Under the pieces are notes generated by a model. It saw only the letters and a program-made list of their open reading frames with translations, had not been told where the DNA came from and made no database searches. A program made the translations under genes and the position numbers. Below are positions 1-6,639 of a stretch of 64,000 bases of DNA, in pieces (the first letter of the stretch is position 1; each line of letters opens with the position of its first letter). This DNA is from a virus: IMG/VR virus record IMGVR_UViG_3300044838_000031, positions 1 through 64,000 of that record, one strand, 5' to 3'.

Positions 1-216
1 CCCGGCTCGGGCGGCATACCGGCTACCTAAAAAACAGTAGCCATGGTACAGTCGATGCAGGTCAGCGCTATTTGTGCGTTTGCTGCTATCAATCTAGCAA
101 ACACTACTTGACCTGCGGTTATGTTCATCTACGTAGGTGGTGCGTAGGCCAGCTCTATCATTACTATAATAGCAAGATACCCACGTATACCCCCCGCGGG
201 TATACCAGCGCCTGTT
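1..216. other. Non-coding end of the left arm with inverted repeats
   Basis: No open frame with a credible start is seen here. Three inverted repeats are visible: GGCTAC/GTAGCC (21-26, 37-42), GCAGGTCA/TGACCTGC (57-64, 109-116) and GTATACCC/GGGTATAC (185-192, 198-205), the last a perfect 8-bp stem with a 5-nt loop. The region lies just downstream of the last leftward gene, so transcript-end processing or a protein-binding site is possible. No U-tract follows the 8-bp stem on the minus strand, so it is not a classical terminator. Confidence 0.4.
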
Positions 217-642
217 TCAACAATGCATGAGCATTAGTTGGTCACCGCATCCGGTCCAACTCTTCTCAAGGTTGCATCGCAGATGTGCGGCTTGGACATT
301 GACGTACACATGCGGCCCTCCCAAGGACATCGGGAGGATATGGTCGAGGCTCACGCGCATAGGATTAGATTGCGTAGCACGCCTATTGATTGGCTTGCGA
401 CAGATGCCGCACCGCCAACCATCTCTCTCGTACACCTTGGCCCGATCAATGTCTTCGTAGGACACACCCCAGTAGCGGGCTCTGGCTTTGTCATCGCCCC
501 CGAAGCTAGAGCGGTCATATAGTCGGCGCGCTCTTGACACTCCATATCGTGATCCGTGTGCGGCAACGGTCACATAATGCATGCGCCATGCGTTCCATTG
601 ATCTCTACCTTGTGGGCGTTCGAGGCGGCGTGCAGCAGTCAT
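217..642 (-). CDS. HNH endonuclease
   Basis: A 141-aa protein whose C-terminal half is an HNH nuclease core: a CxxC pair (CGICRKP, about residues 78-84), the first motif residues in SLDHILPMSLGG, and a downstream asparagine/histidine stretch (NVQAAHLRCN). The N-terminal half is basic and may bind DNA. A GGAGG sequence lies 9 nt before the ATG at 642. It is the last gene of the leftward early operon. Such genes in phages are usually homing endonucleases or packaging-associated nucleases; the position far from the terminase favours the former. Confidence 0.85.
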   Translation of the reverse strand: MTAARRLERPQGRDQWNAWRMHYVTVAAHGSRYGVSRARRLYDRSSFGGDDKARARYWGVSYEDIDRAKVYERDGWRCGICRKPINRRATQSNPMRVSLDHILPMSLGGPHVYVNVQAAHLRCNLEKSWTGCGDQLMLMHC

Positions 643-672
643 TGTTTTGTCCCTCCAACCTAGGGCGGGCGT

Positions 673-727
673 GCCCCAGAGGTTGGCTGGGGCAGCCCTA
701 CCGCAGAGATCAGGCTGCGGTTGTTTT
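673..727 (+). terminator. Two hairpins, terminator-like on the plus strand
   Basis: GCCCCAG/CTGGGGC (673-679, 687-693) is followed by CCGCAG/CTGCGG (701-706, 715-720) and then TTGTTTT. On the plus strand this reads as an intrinsic terminator. The flanking genes run leftward, so it would stop antisense transcription, or act as an mRNA hairpin between the two HNH genes. Similar arrangements occur at 1837, 12752 and 58536. Confidence 0.4.
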
Positions 728-730
728 ATC

Positions 731-1129
731 TTATGTGGTGAAGAAGGTGGTGGCTGCGCGGGAGGGGCGGCGGTGGCTGGCGATGCGTCGGCGTGCGTAG
801 CCGGGTGTGTGTTTGCGTAGGTGGGGTGGTATGTGGCCGGCTGCTATGAGGGCGCGTACTTCGGGCATGGGTAGGTCTCGGCGCCAGTCGTTGCATGGTT
901 TGCATGCGCCGGCCAGGTTTGAGGGTGCCATGAACAGGTCGGGGCGGTGGGCTGCGGGGATGATGTGGTCGGCGGTGGTGGAGCGGACGGTGCAGACGCC
1001 TGGGACGCGTAGGTGGCAGATGGGGTTGGCAAGCACGGTGACGCGGGAGAGCGCACGCCATGCGCGGCTGGATCGCCAGGCCCGTATATCGGCTGCTGTG
1101 GAGTTGATGGTGAGCGGTGCCAGGGTCAT
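731..1129 (-). CDS. HNH endonuclease
   Basis: Starting at the internal ATG at 1129 this is a 132-aa HNH nuclease: CHLRVPGVCT supplies paired cysteines, TTADHIIPAAHRP the catalytic histidine strand, and SNLAGACKPCNDWR the closing asparagine with a CxxC. The start is fixed by a 4-base ATGA overlap with the stop of the 22-aa membrane peptide upstream. The C-terminal tail is very arginine-rich. The domain order resembles phage HNH proteins that sit near terminase in other genomes, but here it lies at the far end of the early operon. Confidence 0.8.
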   Translation of the reverse strand: MTLAPLTINSTAADIRAWRSSRAWRALSRVTVLANPICHLRVPGVCTVRSTTADHIIPAAHRPDLFMAPSNLAGACKPCNDWRRDLPMPEVRALIAAGHIPPHLRKHTPGYARRRIASHRRPSRAATTFFTT

Positions 1130-1194
1130 AGGACGTGTAGCAGCAGCCAGATGACCAGGAGCAGCATGAGGAGCCCTCCGACGCCGTACAGCAT
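1126..1194 (-). CDS. 22-aa single-span membrane peptide
   Basis: A tiny frame of 22 codons composed almost wholly of Leu, Val, Gly, Met and Trp, ending HVL. The ATG comes 5 nt after the stop region of the upstream gene, and its TGA overlaps the next ATG, so translation is coupled on both sides. No function can be assigned. The coupling is the main argument that it is real. Confidence 0.45.
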   Translation of the reverse strand: MLYGVGGLLMLLLVIWLLLHVL

Positions 1195-1199
1195 GGCTA

Positions 1200-1550
1200 C
1201 TACTGCTGCTGCTTGTCTTCGGCTTTGACGCGCGCGTCTTCGGCCTTGACGCGGTCGTCGTGTGCCTTGCGGACGTGTTTGTGTGCCGCGGTGAGCCCCT
1301 TCGCCAACGCATCCACAGCGTCGGGGTTGGCGAACTGCAGTTGGTCGGCAACGTGGTCGGTGAGGTCGTCTACGGGTACGCCTACCTCGAGAAGGCCCGC
1401 GACTTTGCCTACGAGCAAAGGCAGGCCGGCGAGGCTGACGTCTAGGTTGGCGTCTTGGCGGCGTTGGTGACGGTGGATGGCGGCTTGTTCGTCTAGGTGT
1501 TTGTGGGCGATGGCTTCGTCGTCTTTGGGGTCGTGTTCTTTGATGGTCAT
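1200..1550 (-). CDS. Charged helical protein, unknown
   Basis: 116 aa from the ATG at 1550, which overlaps the previous stop as ATGA. The N-terminus is acidic and His-rich (EHDPKDDEAIAHKH), the centre is hydrophobic (SLAGLPLLVGKVAGLLEVGV), and the C-terminus carries a repeated Lys/Asp/Ala motif (RVKAEDARVKAEDK) that should form a charged helix. The family is not recognised. Its place in the operon between small proteins and HNH genes gives no function. Confidence 0.6.
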   Translation of the reverse strand: MTIKEHDPKDDEAIAHKHLDEQAAIHRHQRRQDANLDVSLAGLPLLVGKVAGLLEVGVPVDDLTDHVADQLQFANPDAVDALAKGLTAAHKHVRKAHDDRVKAEDARVKAEDKQQQ

Positions 1551-1813
1551 ATGGCTCCTCTGACGTCTTCGATGACGCGTTGGTGGTCGACGGTGAGGGT
1601 GTAGCCGCTGTCCCGGTTGGTGAGATCCAGGGTGATGTCTTGCCTGTTTTTGGCTGCGGTGGCGAAGGCGAGTAGGAGGGCGTTCATGCCTGGTTGGTTG
1701 CGGGCGGCGGGTGTGAGGAGTTTGGCCAGTTCGGTAGGTGGTGTAGGGCTCGACTGGCTGAGGTTGGTGTTGAGGATGGTGTCGCCGTCGATGGTGATCC
1801 GCGCATACGACAT
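1547..1813 (-). CDS. Small conserved-looking protein, unknown
   Basis: 88 aa with the ATG at 1813. The sequence reads as a compact fold with beta strands at both ends (RITIDGDTIL near the start, GYTLTVDHQRV near the end) around a helical, Ala-rich middle. It overlaps the next gene by ATGA. Immediately upstream lies the long hairpin at 1837-1906, which would sit in its 5' untranslated region. Confidence 0.6.
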   Translation of the reverse strand: MSYARITIDGDTILNTNLSQSSPTPPTELAKLLTPAARNQPGMNALLLAFATAAKNRQDITLDLTNRDSGYTLTVDHQRVIEDVRGAI

Positions 1814-1836
1814 CAGGGCGCGTCCCCGTGAATAGC

Positions 1837-1906
1837 GAACGCCGCCCTTCGCGATGTGTAACTGAGAGCCCGAAGCTCTGATCGCACACCAGGGCGGCGT
1901 TCTTTT
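1837..1906 (-). ncRNA. Nested stem-loop upstream of the 1547-1813 gene
   Basis: Three nested inverted repeats: GAACGCCGCCCT/AGGGCGGCGTTC (1837-1848, 1891-1902, perfect 12 bp), GCGAT/ATCGC (1851-1855, 1881-1885) and an inner AGAGC/GCTCT pair, which on the minus strand is closed by a UUCG-type loop. On the plus strand TTTT follows at 1903. It may be a structured leader or small RNA of the leftward operon, or an antisense terminator. It is assigned to minus only because it precedes a leftward gene. Confidence 0.4.
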
Positions 1907-1997
1907 GTGTGGGATGCGAGATGAAGGAACATCCTTCTGCTTCTCGGTGACCCGAATCCTGTCCCACGCAAGCCATTAAATGCTATCACCACAGGCA

Positions 1998-2426
1998 TTA
2001 GCTCGTCTCACATTCGGCTAGGTGTTTGTGTAGGCGGTCGCAGCGGATTTCGGCGGTGTCCGAACCTGGTTTGATGACCAGTTTGAGTAGTTGACGGTGT
2101 TTGCAGTGGACCGTGACGAGGTTGGGTTTGGCGTTGGCCGCCTTGGTGCGTAACTGCTCGAGATCCGATGTGCGCACCAGTTCCGCATCCAAACCCTTAA
2201 GCACCGTGTCGATCAATGCTTCGCCGAGCATGCGGGCGGTCTGCTGAATAGCGTCAACCACTTGCGGGTCAGGGTGGGCGGTGGTGTTGAAACCAGGCAG
2301 AAACAGGGGAACGTCGGGGCGATTGGGGTGACGGAGATTACCGGATGTGAGGGCTTCAGTGACCAGCTGCGCTGCGCTGGCGCGTAGGCCGTCAACGTGA
2401 AGGTCGGCTATGGCAGTGTCAGGCAT
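1998..2426 (-). CDS. Hypothetical protein with C-terminal Cys/His motif
   Basis: 142 aa. The N-terminal half is helical (AAQLVTEALTSGNL, VVDAIQQTARMLGEALIDTVL). The C-terminal third has strand-like segments with VTVHCKHRQLLKLVI and EIRCDRLHKH, a Cys-His/Cys-His pattern that could bind zinc. A 250-bp gap lies upstream with direct repeats, so it may head its own transcript. Function is unknown. Confidence 0.65.
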   Translation of the reverse strand: MPDTAIADLHVDGLRASAAQLVTEALTSGNLRHPNRPDVPLFLPGFNTTAHPDPQVVDAIQQTARMLGEALIDTVLKGLDAELVRTSDLEQLRTKAANAKPNLVTVHCKHRQLLKLVIKPGSDTAEIRCDRLHKHLAECETS

Positions 2427-2474
2427 TGACGTGCTTCCACGTAGAACCCCTTATGACTTGACCGATCGGTAGTG

Positions 2475-2501
2475 GGTCAGTTTGAAAAGGTCAGTTTGAA
2501 A
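2475..2501. repeat. Two 13-bp direct repeats GGTCAGTTTGAAA
   Basis: GGTCAGTTTGAAA occurs at 2475-2487 and 2489-2501 in the gap upstream of the 1998-2426 gene. A shorter match, GGTCAGTTTAA, occurs after the integrase near 20752. They may be operator half-sites for the leftward genes; the size and tandem placement are the only evidence. Confidence 0.35.
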
Positions 2502-2602
2502 TCGGTGACACAAACCTTCTTCTACGCTTGGAGCGCCAGTGACAAACGAAGGATGATTGCCTAGCATTTGCAGGTCCTCGGCCACTTGGGCCTTGATGCC
2601 GA

Positions 2603-2767
2603 TTAAAGCGTTCGTTCCGGACTCTCCACCGCGTGGACGTCGGCTAATTCGTCGCGGACGATGGCGCGTACCTCGTTAGTGGACAAGAAGCGACGTACAT
2701 CGTCTGGATGCAACGATGTCCCGGGTGGCGGGATAGGGATGTTTACCTTCGGCTGCGGGCTGCTCAT
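2603..2767 (-). CDS. Small hypothetical protein
   Basis: 54 aa from ATG at 2767, beginning MSSPQPKVNIPIPPPG and continuing with an amphipathic acidic helix (HPDDVRRFL, VRAIVRDELADV). Only a weak purine stretch precedes the start. A competing frame (2676-2852) covers part of the same DNA but is highly basic and has no helical pattern, so this frame is preferred. Function is unknown. Confidence 0.45.
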   Translation of the reverse strand: MSSPQPKVNIPIPPPGTSLHPDDVRRFLSTNEVRAIVRDELADVHAVESPERTL

Positions 2768-2787
2768 GCTCTTTCGTCTCTTTCTTT

Positions 2788-2848
2788 AGTCGAGTAGCGC
2801 GGCGATATCGCGGACTGTCCAGACGCGGTTTTCGATCCCAGCGGTCAT
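2788..2848 (-). CDS. 20-aa peptide, possibly a truncated HTH protein
   Basis: The ATG at 2848 overlaps the RHH gene stop as ATGA and the frame reads 20 codons ending VWTVRDIAALLD before TAA. That ending resembles the first helices of a helix-turn-helix domain, so this may be the remnant of a longer DNA-binding protein or a coupling peptide. The same frame reopens at the 2767 start after the stop. Confidence 0.25.
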
Positions 2849-3213
2849 GCATAGTCAACACCCCGCGGCGAGGGGGTTTTGCTAGCCGGGTTGGTCGGAT
2901 CAACTCCTACGGCCGTTAACGATTCAGACTCGGTCATTACACCTGTCCAGTGCATGACTGGCGCCGTGGGGAGGCCGACGCTCTCTGGGTAGCGTGGGCG
3001 TCGACGTTCAACCTCGGCCTCGACCACATCTCTAATCCACGAACTGACCGTCTTACGATCCGTGTCCGCGAGTTGCTTCACATCGCCAATAACCTCTGGG
3101 CTAAAACGGATCGGAACGTGCGTCGTCAGCGCCTTCGACACGCGGCGGCGTCCGGGTCCAGCGGGGACACGGTGTTCCGGGTCGGCGTAGTACTCATAGT
3201 CAGTGGTGGTCAT
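2845..3213 (-). CDS. Ribbon-helix-helix DNA-binding protein
   Basis: 122 aa. Residues about 29-70 give a ribbon-helix-helix pattern: a beta strand (THVPIRFSPEV) followed by two helices (IGDVKQLADTDRK and VSSWIRDVVEAEVERRR). The tail is unstructured and Pro/Thr-rich. RHH proteins bind operator DNA as dimers and often autoregulate. No toxin-like partner is adjacent, so this is more likely a phage regulator than an antitoxin. It is coupled by ATGA with both neighbours. Confidence 0.75.
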   Translation of the reverse strand: MTTTDYEYYADPEHRVPAGPGRRRVSKALTTHVPIRFSPEVIGDVKQLADTDRKTVSSWIRDVVEAEVERRRPRYPESVGLPTAPVMHWTGVMTESESLTAVGVDPTNPASKTPSPRGVDYA

Positions 3214-3455
3214 CGCGGGACGCCTTCGGGATGGCGCCGATTAAGGATGTGGACTAGCCGGTTGTGGATGCGTGCAGCGATCGAGCGTTGCGGTGTGTAG
3301 TTCTCGCCGCGGTAGCAGATGACGAACGGGTATTCATCAGTTTCATCAAGGCGAACTCCGAAGCATTCGTCGCCAATCACGACGTAGTCGCAAAGGGGTG
3401 TTTTACTGTCGAAGTGATCAATGGCCCACAGGATGGCGCGGGTGTTGGCGTTCAT
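3210..3455 (-). CDS. Small hypothetical protein
   Basis: 81 aa, with a beta-rich centre (DYVVIGDECFGVRL, YPFVICYRGENY) and a basic C-terminal helix. ATGA couples it to the RHH gene. No family is recognised. Confidence 0.55.
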   Translation of the reverse strand: MNANTRAILWAIDHFDSKTPLCDYVVIGDECFGVRLDETDEYPFVICYRGENYTPQRSIAARIHNRLVHILNRRHPEGVPR

Positions 3456-3650
3456 TCAGTAATACCATCGCCTGCCGCCGATGGGGCGTGTACCACCGGC
3501 TACGAGGCCCCAAATCAGCAGGAATAGGCCGATGCAGATCAGTATCCAGCCGCCGACGCTCAAGACCTCGGGGACGCCTGACGGCACGCTGGGAAGCAGT
3601 TTGGGAAGTGCCCATGCGATGAATACGAGCAGTATTCCGGCAGCGATCAC
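3456..3650 (-). CDS. Two-span membrane protein
   Basis: 64 aa from a GTG start at 3650 that overlaps the upstream stop as GTGA. Two hydrophobic spans are clear: IAAGILLVFIAWALPKLL and VGGWILICIGLFLLIWGLV, joined by a short Pro/Ser loop, with a basic C-terminus (RPIGGRRWYY). It resembles small phage inner-membrane proteins; whether it acts in lysis, exclusion or superinfection is not evident. Confidence 0.6.
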   Translation of the reverse strand: MIAAGILLVFIAWALPKLLPSVPSGVPEVLSVGGWILICIGLFLLIWGLVAGGTRPIGGRRWYY

Positions 3651-3844
3651 GGGGCCTCCTGGCGTGGTAGTCGGTCGACGAGCCTGTTCAGCTGGCGCTC
3701 CATAACGCAAGCGAAGCAGCCGTCGCACGTCGACATTTCGTGGTTGGGGTTAGCGTCTGCCCGGGCATGACGCAGCCGGGTGAGTGTGTTGACGAGGTCG
3801 GCGACGAGCTGGGCCGGAATGTTTGGGTGGGTTGCGGTGGGCAT
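3647..3844 (-). CDS. Small protein with CxxCxxC cluster
   Basis: 65 aa, helical, with the cluster STCDGCFACVMERQ near residue 40 that may bind a metal. It overlaps the following membrane-protein gene by GTGA. The family is not recognised. Confidence 0.55.
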   Translation of the reverse strand: MPTATHPNIPAQLVADLVNTLTRLRHARADANPNHEMSTCDGCFACVMERQLNRLVDRLPRQEAP

Positions 3845-3877
3845 TAGTGGGCCTCAGATCCGCTCGCAGAGATTGGA

Positions 3878-4360
3878 CTAGCTGGCAGCTTTCATGCGGT
3901 ACATCGCCAACACTTCATCCGAGTAGGTGTCTGATTGCAGGTGGTTGATGTGCTGTTGCAGCCGATCGGATACCCGGAAGTCCTCGCGGCGTCCTAGTCG
4001 TTCGGCTGCGAATTCATGATGTCGCTGTGCCTCTAGCGTGTGGCTGCCTTGTTCTATGGCTAGCACGTATTGCAGGTCGGTGCGCAGGCCCTTCAGTCGT
4101 AACGGAAGGTTGGTTGTTGTCCCGATCTTCACCACTGTTGGTGAGAGTGCCACGTAGTAAACCAGTGGTGTTTTCGGCGCAGATAGGGGCAGATCCGTGG
4201 GTGTGGCCAGGATGATGTCCATCTCGCGACTCACCGACAGACCGTGAACGAAGCAGATGGCCCAGCCTGGGTGTGCTGGGTTTCGGCATTCGGGCCATAC
4301 ACAATCCGGTTCGGCGCCGTAGTCGATTTCGGATGATGGCATAGGAGTACTAGCCGCCAC
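3878..4360 (-). CDS. GIY-YIG-type nuclease (MUG113/T5orf172-like)
   Basis: About 160 aa. The N-terminus has a small zinc-finger-like patch (CVWPECRNPAHPGWAICF). From about residue 66 it matches the GIY-YIG layout of the MUG113/T5orf172 group: VYYVALSPTVVKIGTT as the first strands, then an Arg (LPLRLKGL), Glu/His in LEAQRHHEFA, and REDF near the end. These domains cut DNA and in phages are often homing or restriction-like. The start is uncertain: GTG at 4360 or ATG at 4342, neither with a strong Shine-Dalgarno. Confidence 0.65.
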   Translation of the reverse strand: MAASTPMPSSEIDYGAEPDCVWPECRNPAHPGWAICFVHGLSVSREMDIILATPTDLPLSAPKTPLVYYVALSPTVVKIGTTTNLPLRLKGLRTDLQYVLAIEQGSHTLEAQRHHEFAAERLGRREDFRVSDRLQQHINHLQSDTYSDEVLAMYRMKAAS

Positions 4361-4371
4361 TGTATGTCATG

Positions 4372-4746
4372 TTACGTCGAACTGCCATGATTACGCTTGG
4401 CGTGTCGATGCTTTTGATGCTCGATGACGTCGCCCCAACGGTAGAGGTTTCGGCCACCATCGCTGCGTCCGCGGCGATGTAACGGCCAACGACTGACCCA
4501 GTTACGCACCGCGTCCTCGCTGACATCGGCCATCTCAGCCAAGTCCTGGGTGGTCATCAACGTTTCGGGATCGACCGCGAACCCGTCGATGATCCACTGT
4601 TGCCCGTAGGCGAGCATGACCTGGTCGAGTTCGGCGCATGCGGCCGCGTCGGTGTCAAGAAGTCTGTCCCGGTACATCAATGCTATACGCGACCGCCGCT
4701 CGAATCTGTTGTCGGGCCAGGGCCATTTCATCGGCTCAGTCGACAC
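4372..4746 (-). CDS. Helix-turn-helix DNA-binding protein
   Basis: 124 aa. Residues about 64-110 form a MerR/excisionase-like HTH: MTTQDLAEMADVSEDAVRNW, then RRGRSDGGRNLYRWGDVIEH, where the R..GR.LY pattern is a typical wing. The N-terminal helical half may mediate dimerisation. It overlaps the next zinc-rich gene by 11 bp. It is probably a transcription regulator of the early region; target unknown. Confidence 0.7.
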   Translation of the reverse strand: MSTEPMKWPWPDNRFERRSRIALMYRDRLLDTDAAACAELDQVMLAYGQQWIIDGFAVDPETLMTTQDLAEMADVSEDAVRNWVSRWPLHRRGRSDGGRNLYRWGDVIEHQKHRHAKRNHGSST

Positions 4747-5539
4747 TCAAGACTCCCCTTCTGTGCAGTTCGAGAAGTATGCGGTCCTGGCGGCGTATGT
4801 CATTTTCGGGGAATCGTGAGCCGCAGGCGGTGCAGTCGAAATGCTCCGATCCGGCCCAGCGTCCGACGGTCTTCGCGTGGCAGCGGCTGCAGGGAATGTC
4901 GCGTTGGTAGCGGGCTCGGGTCTGGCCTAGCGTGAAGTGGGCGATCCCTGAGAGATGGTCTAGTTCGGCGATCAGTTGTAGCCCGGTGGTGCATTTGACG
5001 CCGTGCAACGAGCCTGCTGTGTTCCAGAACATCACATCGATAGCAGGGTCTTGCGGTTCGCGGCCGCCGACACCGCTGATGCACATGAGGGCTTCCAGGT
5101 GGGGAGCCACGATCCACGCGCAGGTCTGTATTTGTGTTGCTGCGGGCGCGGCGTGGCGGGTTGGTCGCCATGCGAGGATTTGGGCGGTTCGATCAGGGTG
5201 GTCGGGGTTTTCCATGGCGAGACGGTCGGCGATAACTTCGGCGGCAATTGTGAGGGTGTCGGTGATTCTGCCTAGGAGTGCTTCGACGCTGACGTTCAGC
5301 AGTACGGATCCTGATGGTTTCTGCCGGATTCCTACATCGATGCCGGCAGCGTTTTTCTCCCCGATAATTGCCTGAAGATATCCCCATTGTTCTGGGAATT
5401 TCTCGATGTTTTTTCTTGATCGGCGTAGGCATCGCAGGCACAGTGTGTTGTTTGTCTTGACTTCGTCGCCGTGGTTGTCGAATCCGTTTGTGCATCGGCG
5501 ATCGTTCACACAAAATCGGGCGGCAGCGGTGTCGGTCAT
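4736..5539 (-). CDS. Zinc-finger protein, unknown
   Basis: 267 aa. The N-terminus has C-x5-C...C-x2-C (FCVNDRRC, LCLRCLRRSR). The C-terminus has a second zinc ribbon (PCSRCHAKT ... DCTACGSRFP). The centre is helical with a hydrophobic core (SVEALLGRITDTLTIAAEVI). Two zinc ribbons around a helical core suggest a nucleic-acid-binding role. It sits in a coupled set with an HTH protein; paralogues of this pair seem common in actinobacteriophages, but no biochemical role is known to me. Confidence 0.7.
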   Translation of the reverse strand: MTDTAAARFCVNDRRCTNGFDNHGDEVKTNNTLCLRCLRRSRKNIEKFPEQWGYLQAIIGEKNAAGIDVGIRQKPSGSVLLNVSVEALLGRITDTLTIAAEVIADRLAMENPDHPDRTAQILAWRPTRHAAPAATQIQTCAWIVAPHLEALMCISGVGGREPQDPAIDVMFWNTAGSLHGVKCTTGLQLIAELDHLSGIAHFTLGQTRARYQRDIPCSRCHAKTVGRWAGSEHFDCTACGSRFPENDIRRQDRILLELHRRGVLSVD

Positions 5540-5643
5540 GCGTGGTCTGCTTGGTCGATGGCGTGCGCCGCCAACACCAGGATGGCGAATGCGGCCACAA
5601 ATCCGGTGGCGAAACCGGCTACGAACCCGGCAGGGAATCTCAT
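5536..5643 (-). CDS. 35-aa membrane peptide
   Basis: Single hydrophobic span (FVAGFATGFVAAFAILVLAA) with a short charged tail. The start at 5643 overlaps the upstream stop, and its own stop overlaps the next ATG. Too small to classify. Confidence 0.5.
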   Translation of the reverse strand: MRFPAGFVAGFATGFVAAFAILVLAAHAIDQADHA

Positions 5644-5798
5644 TGTGCAGCCTCGAAGTTGCGGCGCCGTTTCAGGTCGTGGGCTGCGTCGATGCGTGAG
5701 ATGTTGGTGCCGGTGATGCGCCCGGTTTTCAGGGTGCGACACTTGCTACCTTTGGGTTGTCCGCAGATTGGGCAATCTATTAGCTGCCAGCTCAACAT
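5640..5798 (-). CDS. Small phage zinc-ribbon protein
   Basis: 52 aa: IDCPICGQPKGSKCRTLKTG followed by a histidine (DAAHDLKRRR). The CPxCG-x5-C...H arrangement matches small zinc-binding proteins found repeatedly in actinobacteriophage early regions. The start at 5798 uses TGATG coupling. It probably binds nucleic acid or protein; the role is not established. Confidence 0.6.
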   Translation of the reverse strand: MLSWQLIDCPICGQPKGSKCRTLKTGRITGTNISRIDAAHDLKRRRNFEAAQ

Positions 5799-5992
5799 CA
5801 GTATTCCTCCAGGTTGTCGAGTCCGTGGGATTCGAAGTACAACTTTTCGTACTTGTCGATAAGCCCCCGTAAGTAGCGGATGTCGGCGGCGTAGCACTGT
5901 TGAGCGAGCGAGCCGGGCTCTTCTGCTGCGTAAAGCGTTTGCATTTTGGCCAGTAGGTCTCGATCTGCGAGAATTCCGCGCTCTGGGTTCAC
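5798..5992 (-). CDS. Small helical protein
   Basis: 64 aa from GTG at 5992 (GTGA overlap with the preceding stop). Two predicted helices (DRDLLAKMQTLYAAEE, DIRYLRGLIDKYEKLYFES). Function is unknown. Confidence 0.55.
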   Translation of the reverse strand: MNPERGILADRDLLAKMQTLYAAEEPGSLAQQCYAADIRYLRGLIDKYEKLYFESHGLDNLEEY

Positions 5993-6069
5993 GACTCCTC
6001 GATTCTGTCGAGCATGGCGTCAATCCACGCGATAGCGGCATCCCAGTCGAATTCGACATCGTCGGTCAT
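5989..6069 (-). CDS. 26-aa acidic peptide
   Basis: ATG at 6069 overlaps the upstream TGA and the stop overlaps the next GTG. An acidic amphipathic helix (DWDAAIAWIDAMLDRIEE) fills the frame. It is retained because of coupling on both sides. Confidence 0.45.
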   Translation of the reverse strand: MTDDVEFDWDAAIAWIDAMLDRIEES

Positions 6070-6227
6070 GTGACGGTCCTCGCGAAGTGAACTAGGCGTC
6101 CTTTGAGGAGGGGCACACCGTAGATGTCGGTGCAGTCCTGGTTGGGTGTGGCGTGGCAGACGATGCAGCGCCGTGTGAGGGCGTCGTGGACGGGTGGGCT
6201 GTCACGGTCGGTGAACGGGGTTGTCAT
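6066..6227 (-). CDS. Small zinc-finger-like protein
   Basis: 53 aa with RRCIVCHATPNQDC and a downstream histidine (LVHFAR). It resembles the 52-aa zinc protein at 5640-5798 in design: CxxC, a third cysteine about 7 residues later, then His. Coupled by ATGA to the resolvase-like gene upstream. Confidence 0.5.
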   Translation of the reverse strand: MTTPFTDRDSPPVHDALTRRCIVCHATPNQDCTDIYGVPLLKGRLVHFARTVT

Positions 6228-6610
6228 GCGACCACATCCATCCGGTGGCCGTGGCGCTGGCCGGTGATCAGGGCTAGCAAATCGTCGACGGTGCAGTGGA
6301 CCCAGAATTTGCCGGGGTTGGTGGTGCCGCGGCGCTTGGCGATCACTATTCCGGTGAGTGCGTCGTCGTTTCCGGCTTCGGTGTGGGCTTCGCCTGTCCA
6401 GCCGGGTAGGTCGAGGCGGGCGCAGTCTTTGACTTCGATGACGATGCGTTGGCCGTGTGCGCGGAGGCCGCTGATGTCGCCGCGGTCTTTTGCGCCGCGT
6501 TTGACTCTGCGGTCGATGCGGTCGTCGTCGAGGGTGGTGGCGATGTAGTCGGCGACGGCGCGTTCGGTGTGTCCGCCGGCGTTACGGGCTGAGGTTCTGG
6601 ATCTGGTCAT
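6224..6610 (-). CDS. Holliday-junction-resolvase-like PD-(D/E)XK nuclease
   Basis: 128 aa. The core reads RGAKDRGDISGL (acidic residue of the first motif), then IVIEVKDCARLDLPGW (ExK motif), then EAGNDDALTGIVIAKRRG and a final strand (FWVHCTVDDL). This is the layout of the archaeal/phage Holliday-junction resolvase and nuclease group, in which E-V-K and an upstream Asp bind the catalytic metal. It probably resolves recombination or replication intermediates. It lies directly beside the putative origin and the primase-helicase gene. Confidence 0.75.
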   Translation of the reverse strand: MTRSRTSARNAGGHTERAVADYIATTLDDDRIDRRVKRGAKDRGDISGLRAHGQRIVIEVKDCARLDLPGWTGEAHTEAGNDDALTGIVIAKRRGTTNPGKFWVHCTVDDLLALITGQRHGHRMDVVA

Positions 6611-6639
6611 GGGTGGTGTTTCCTTTGTTAGCCGTAACT

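Noticed and set aside
2676-2852. Leftward basic frame over 2603-2767
   Set aside because: Very high Arg/Lys without secondary structure, and a better frame (2603-2767) covers the same DNA.
2845-3213. RHH gene as antitoxin of a toxin-antitoxin pair
   Set aside because: No toxin-like gene is adjacent; neighbours are unknown small proteins and a membrane protein.
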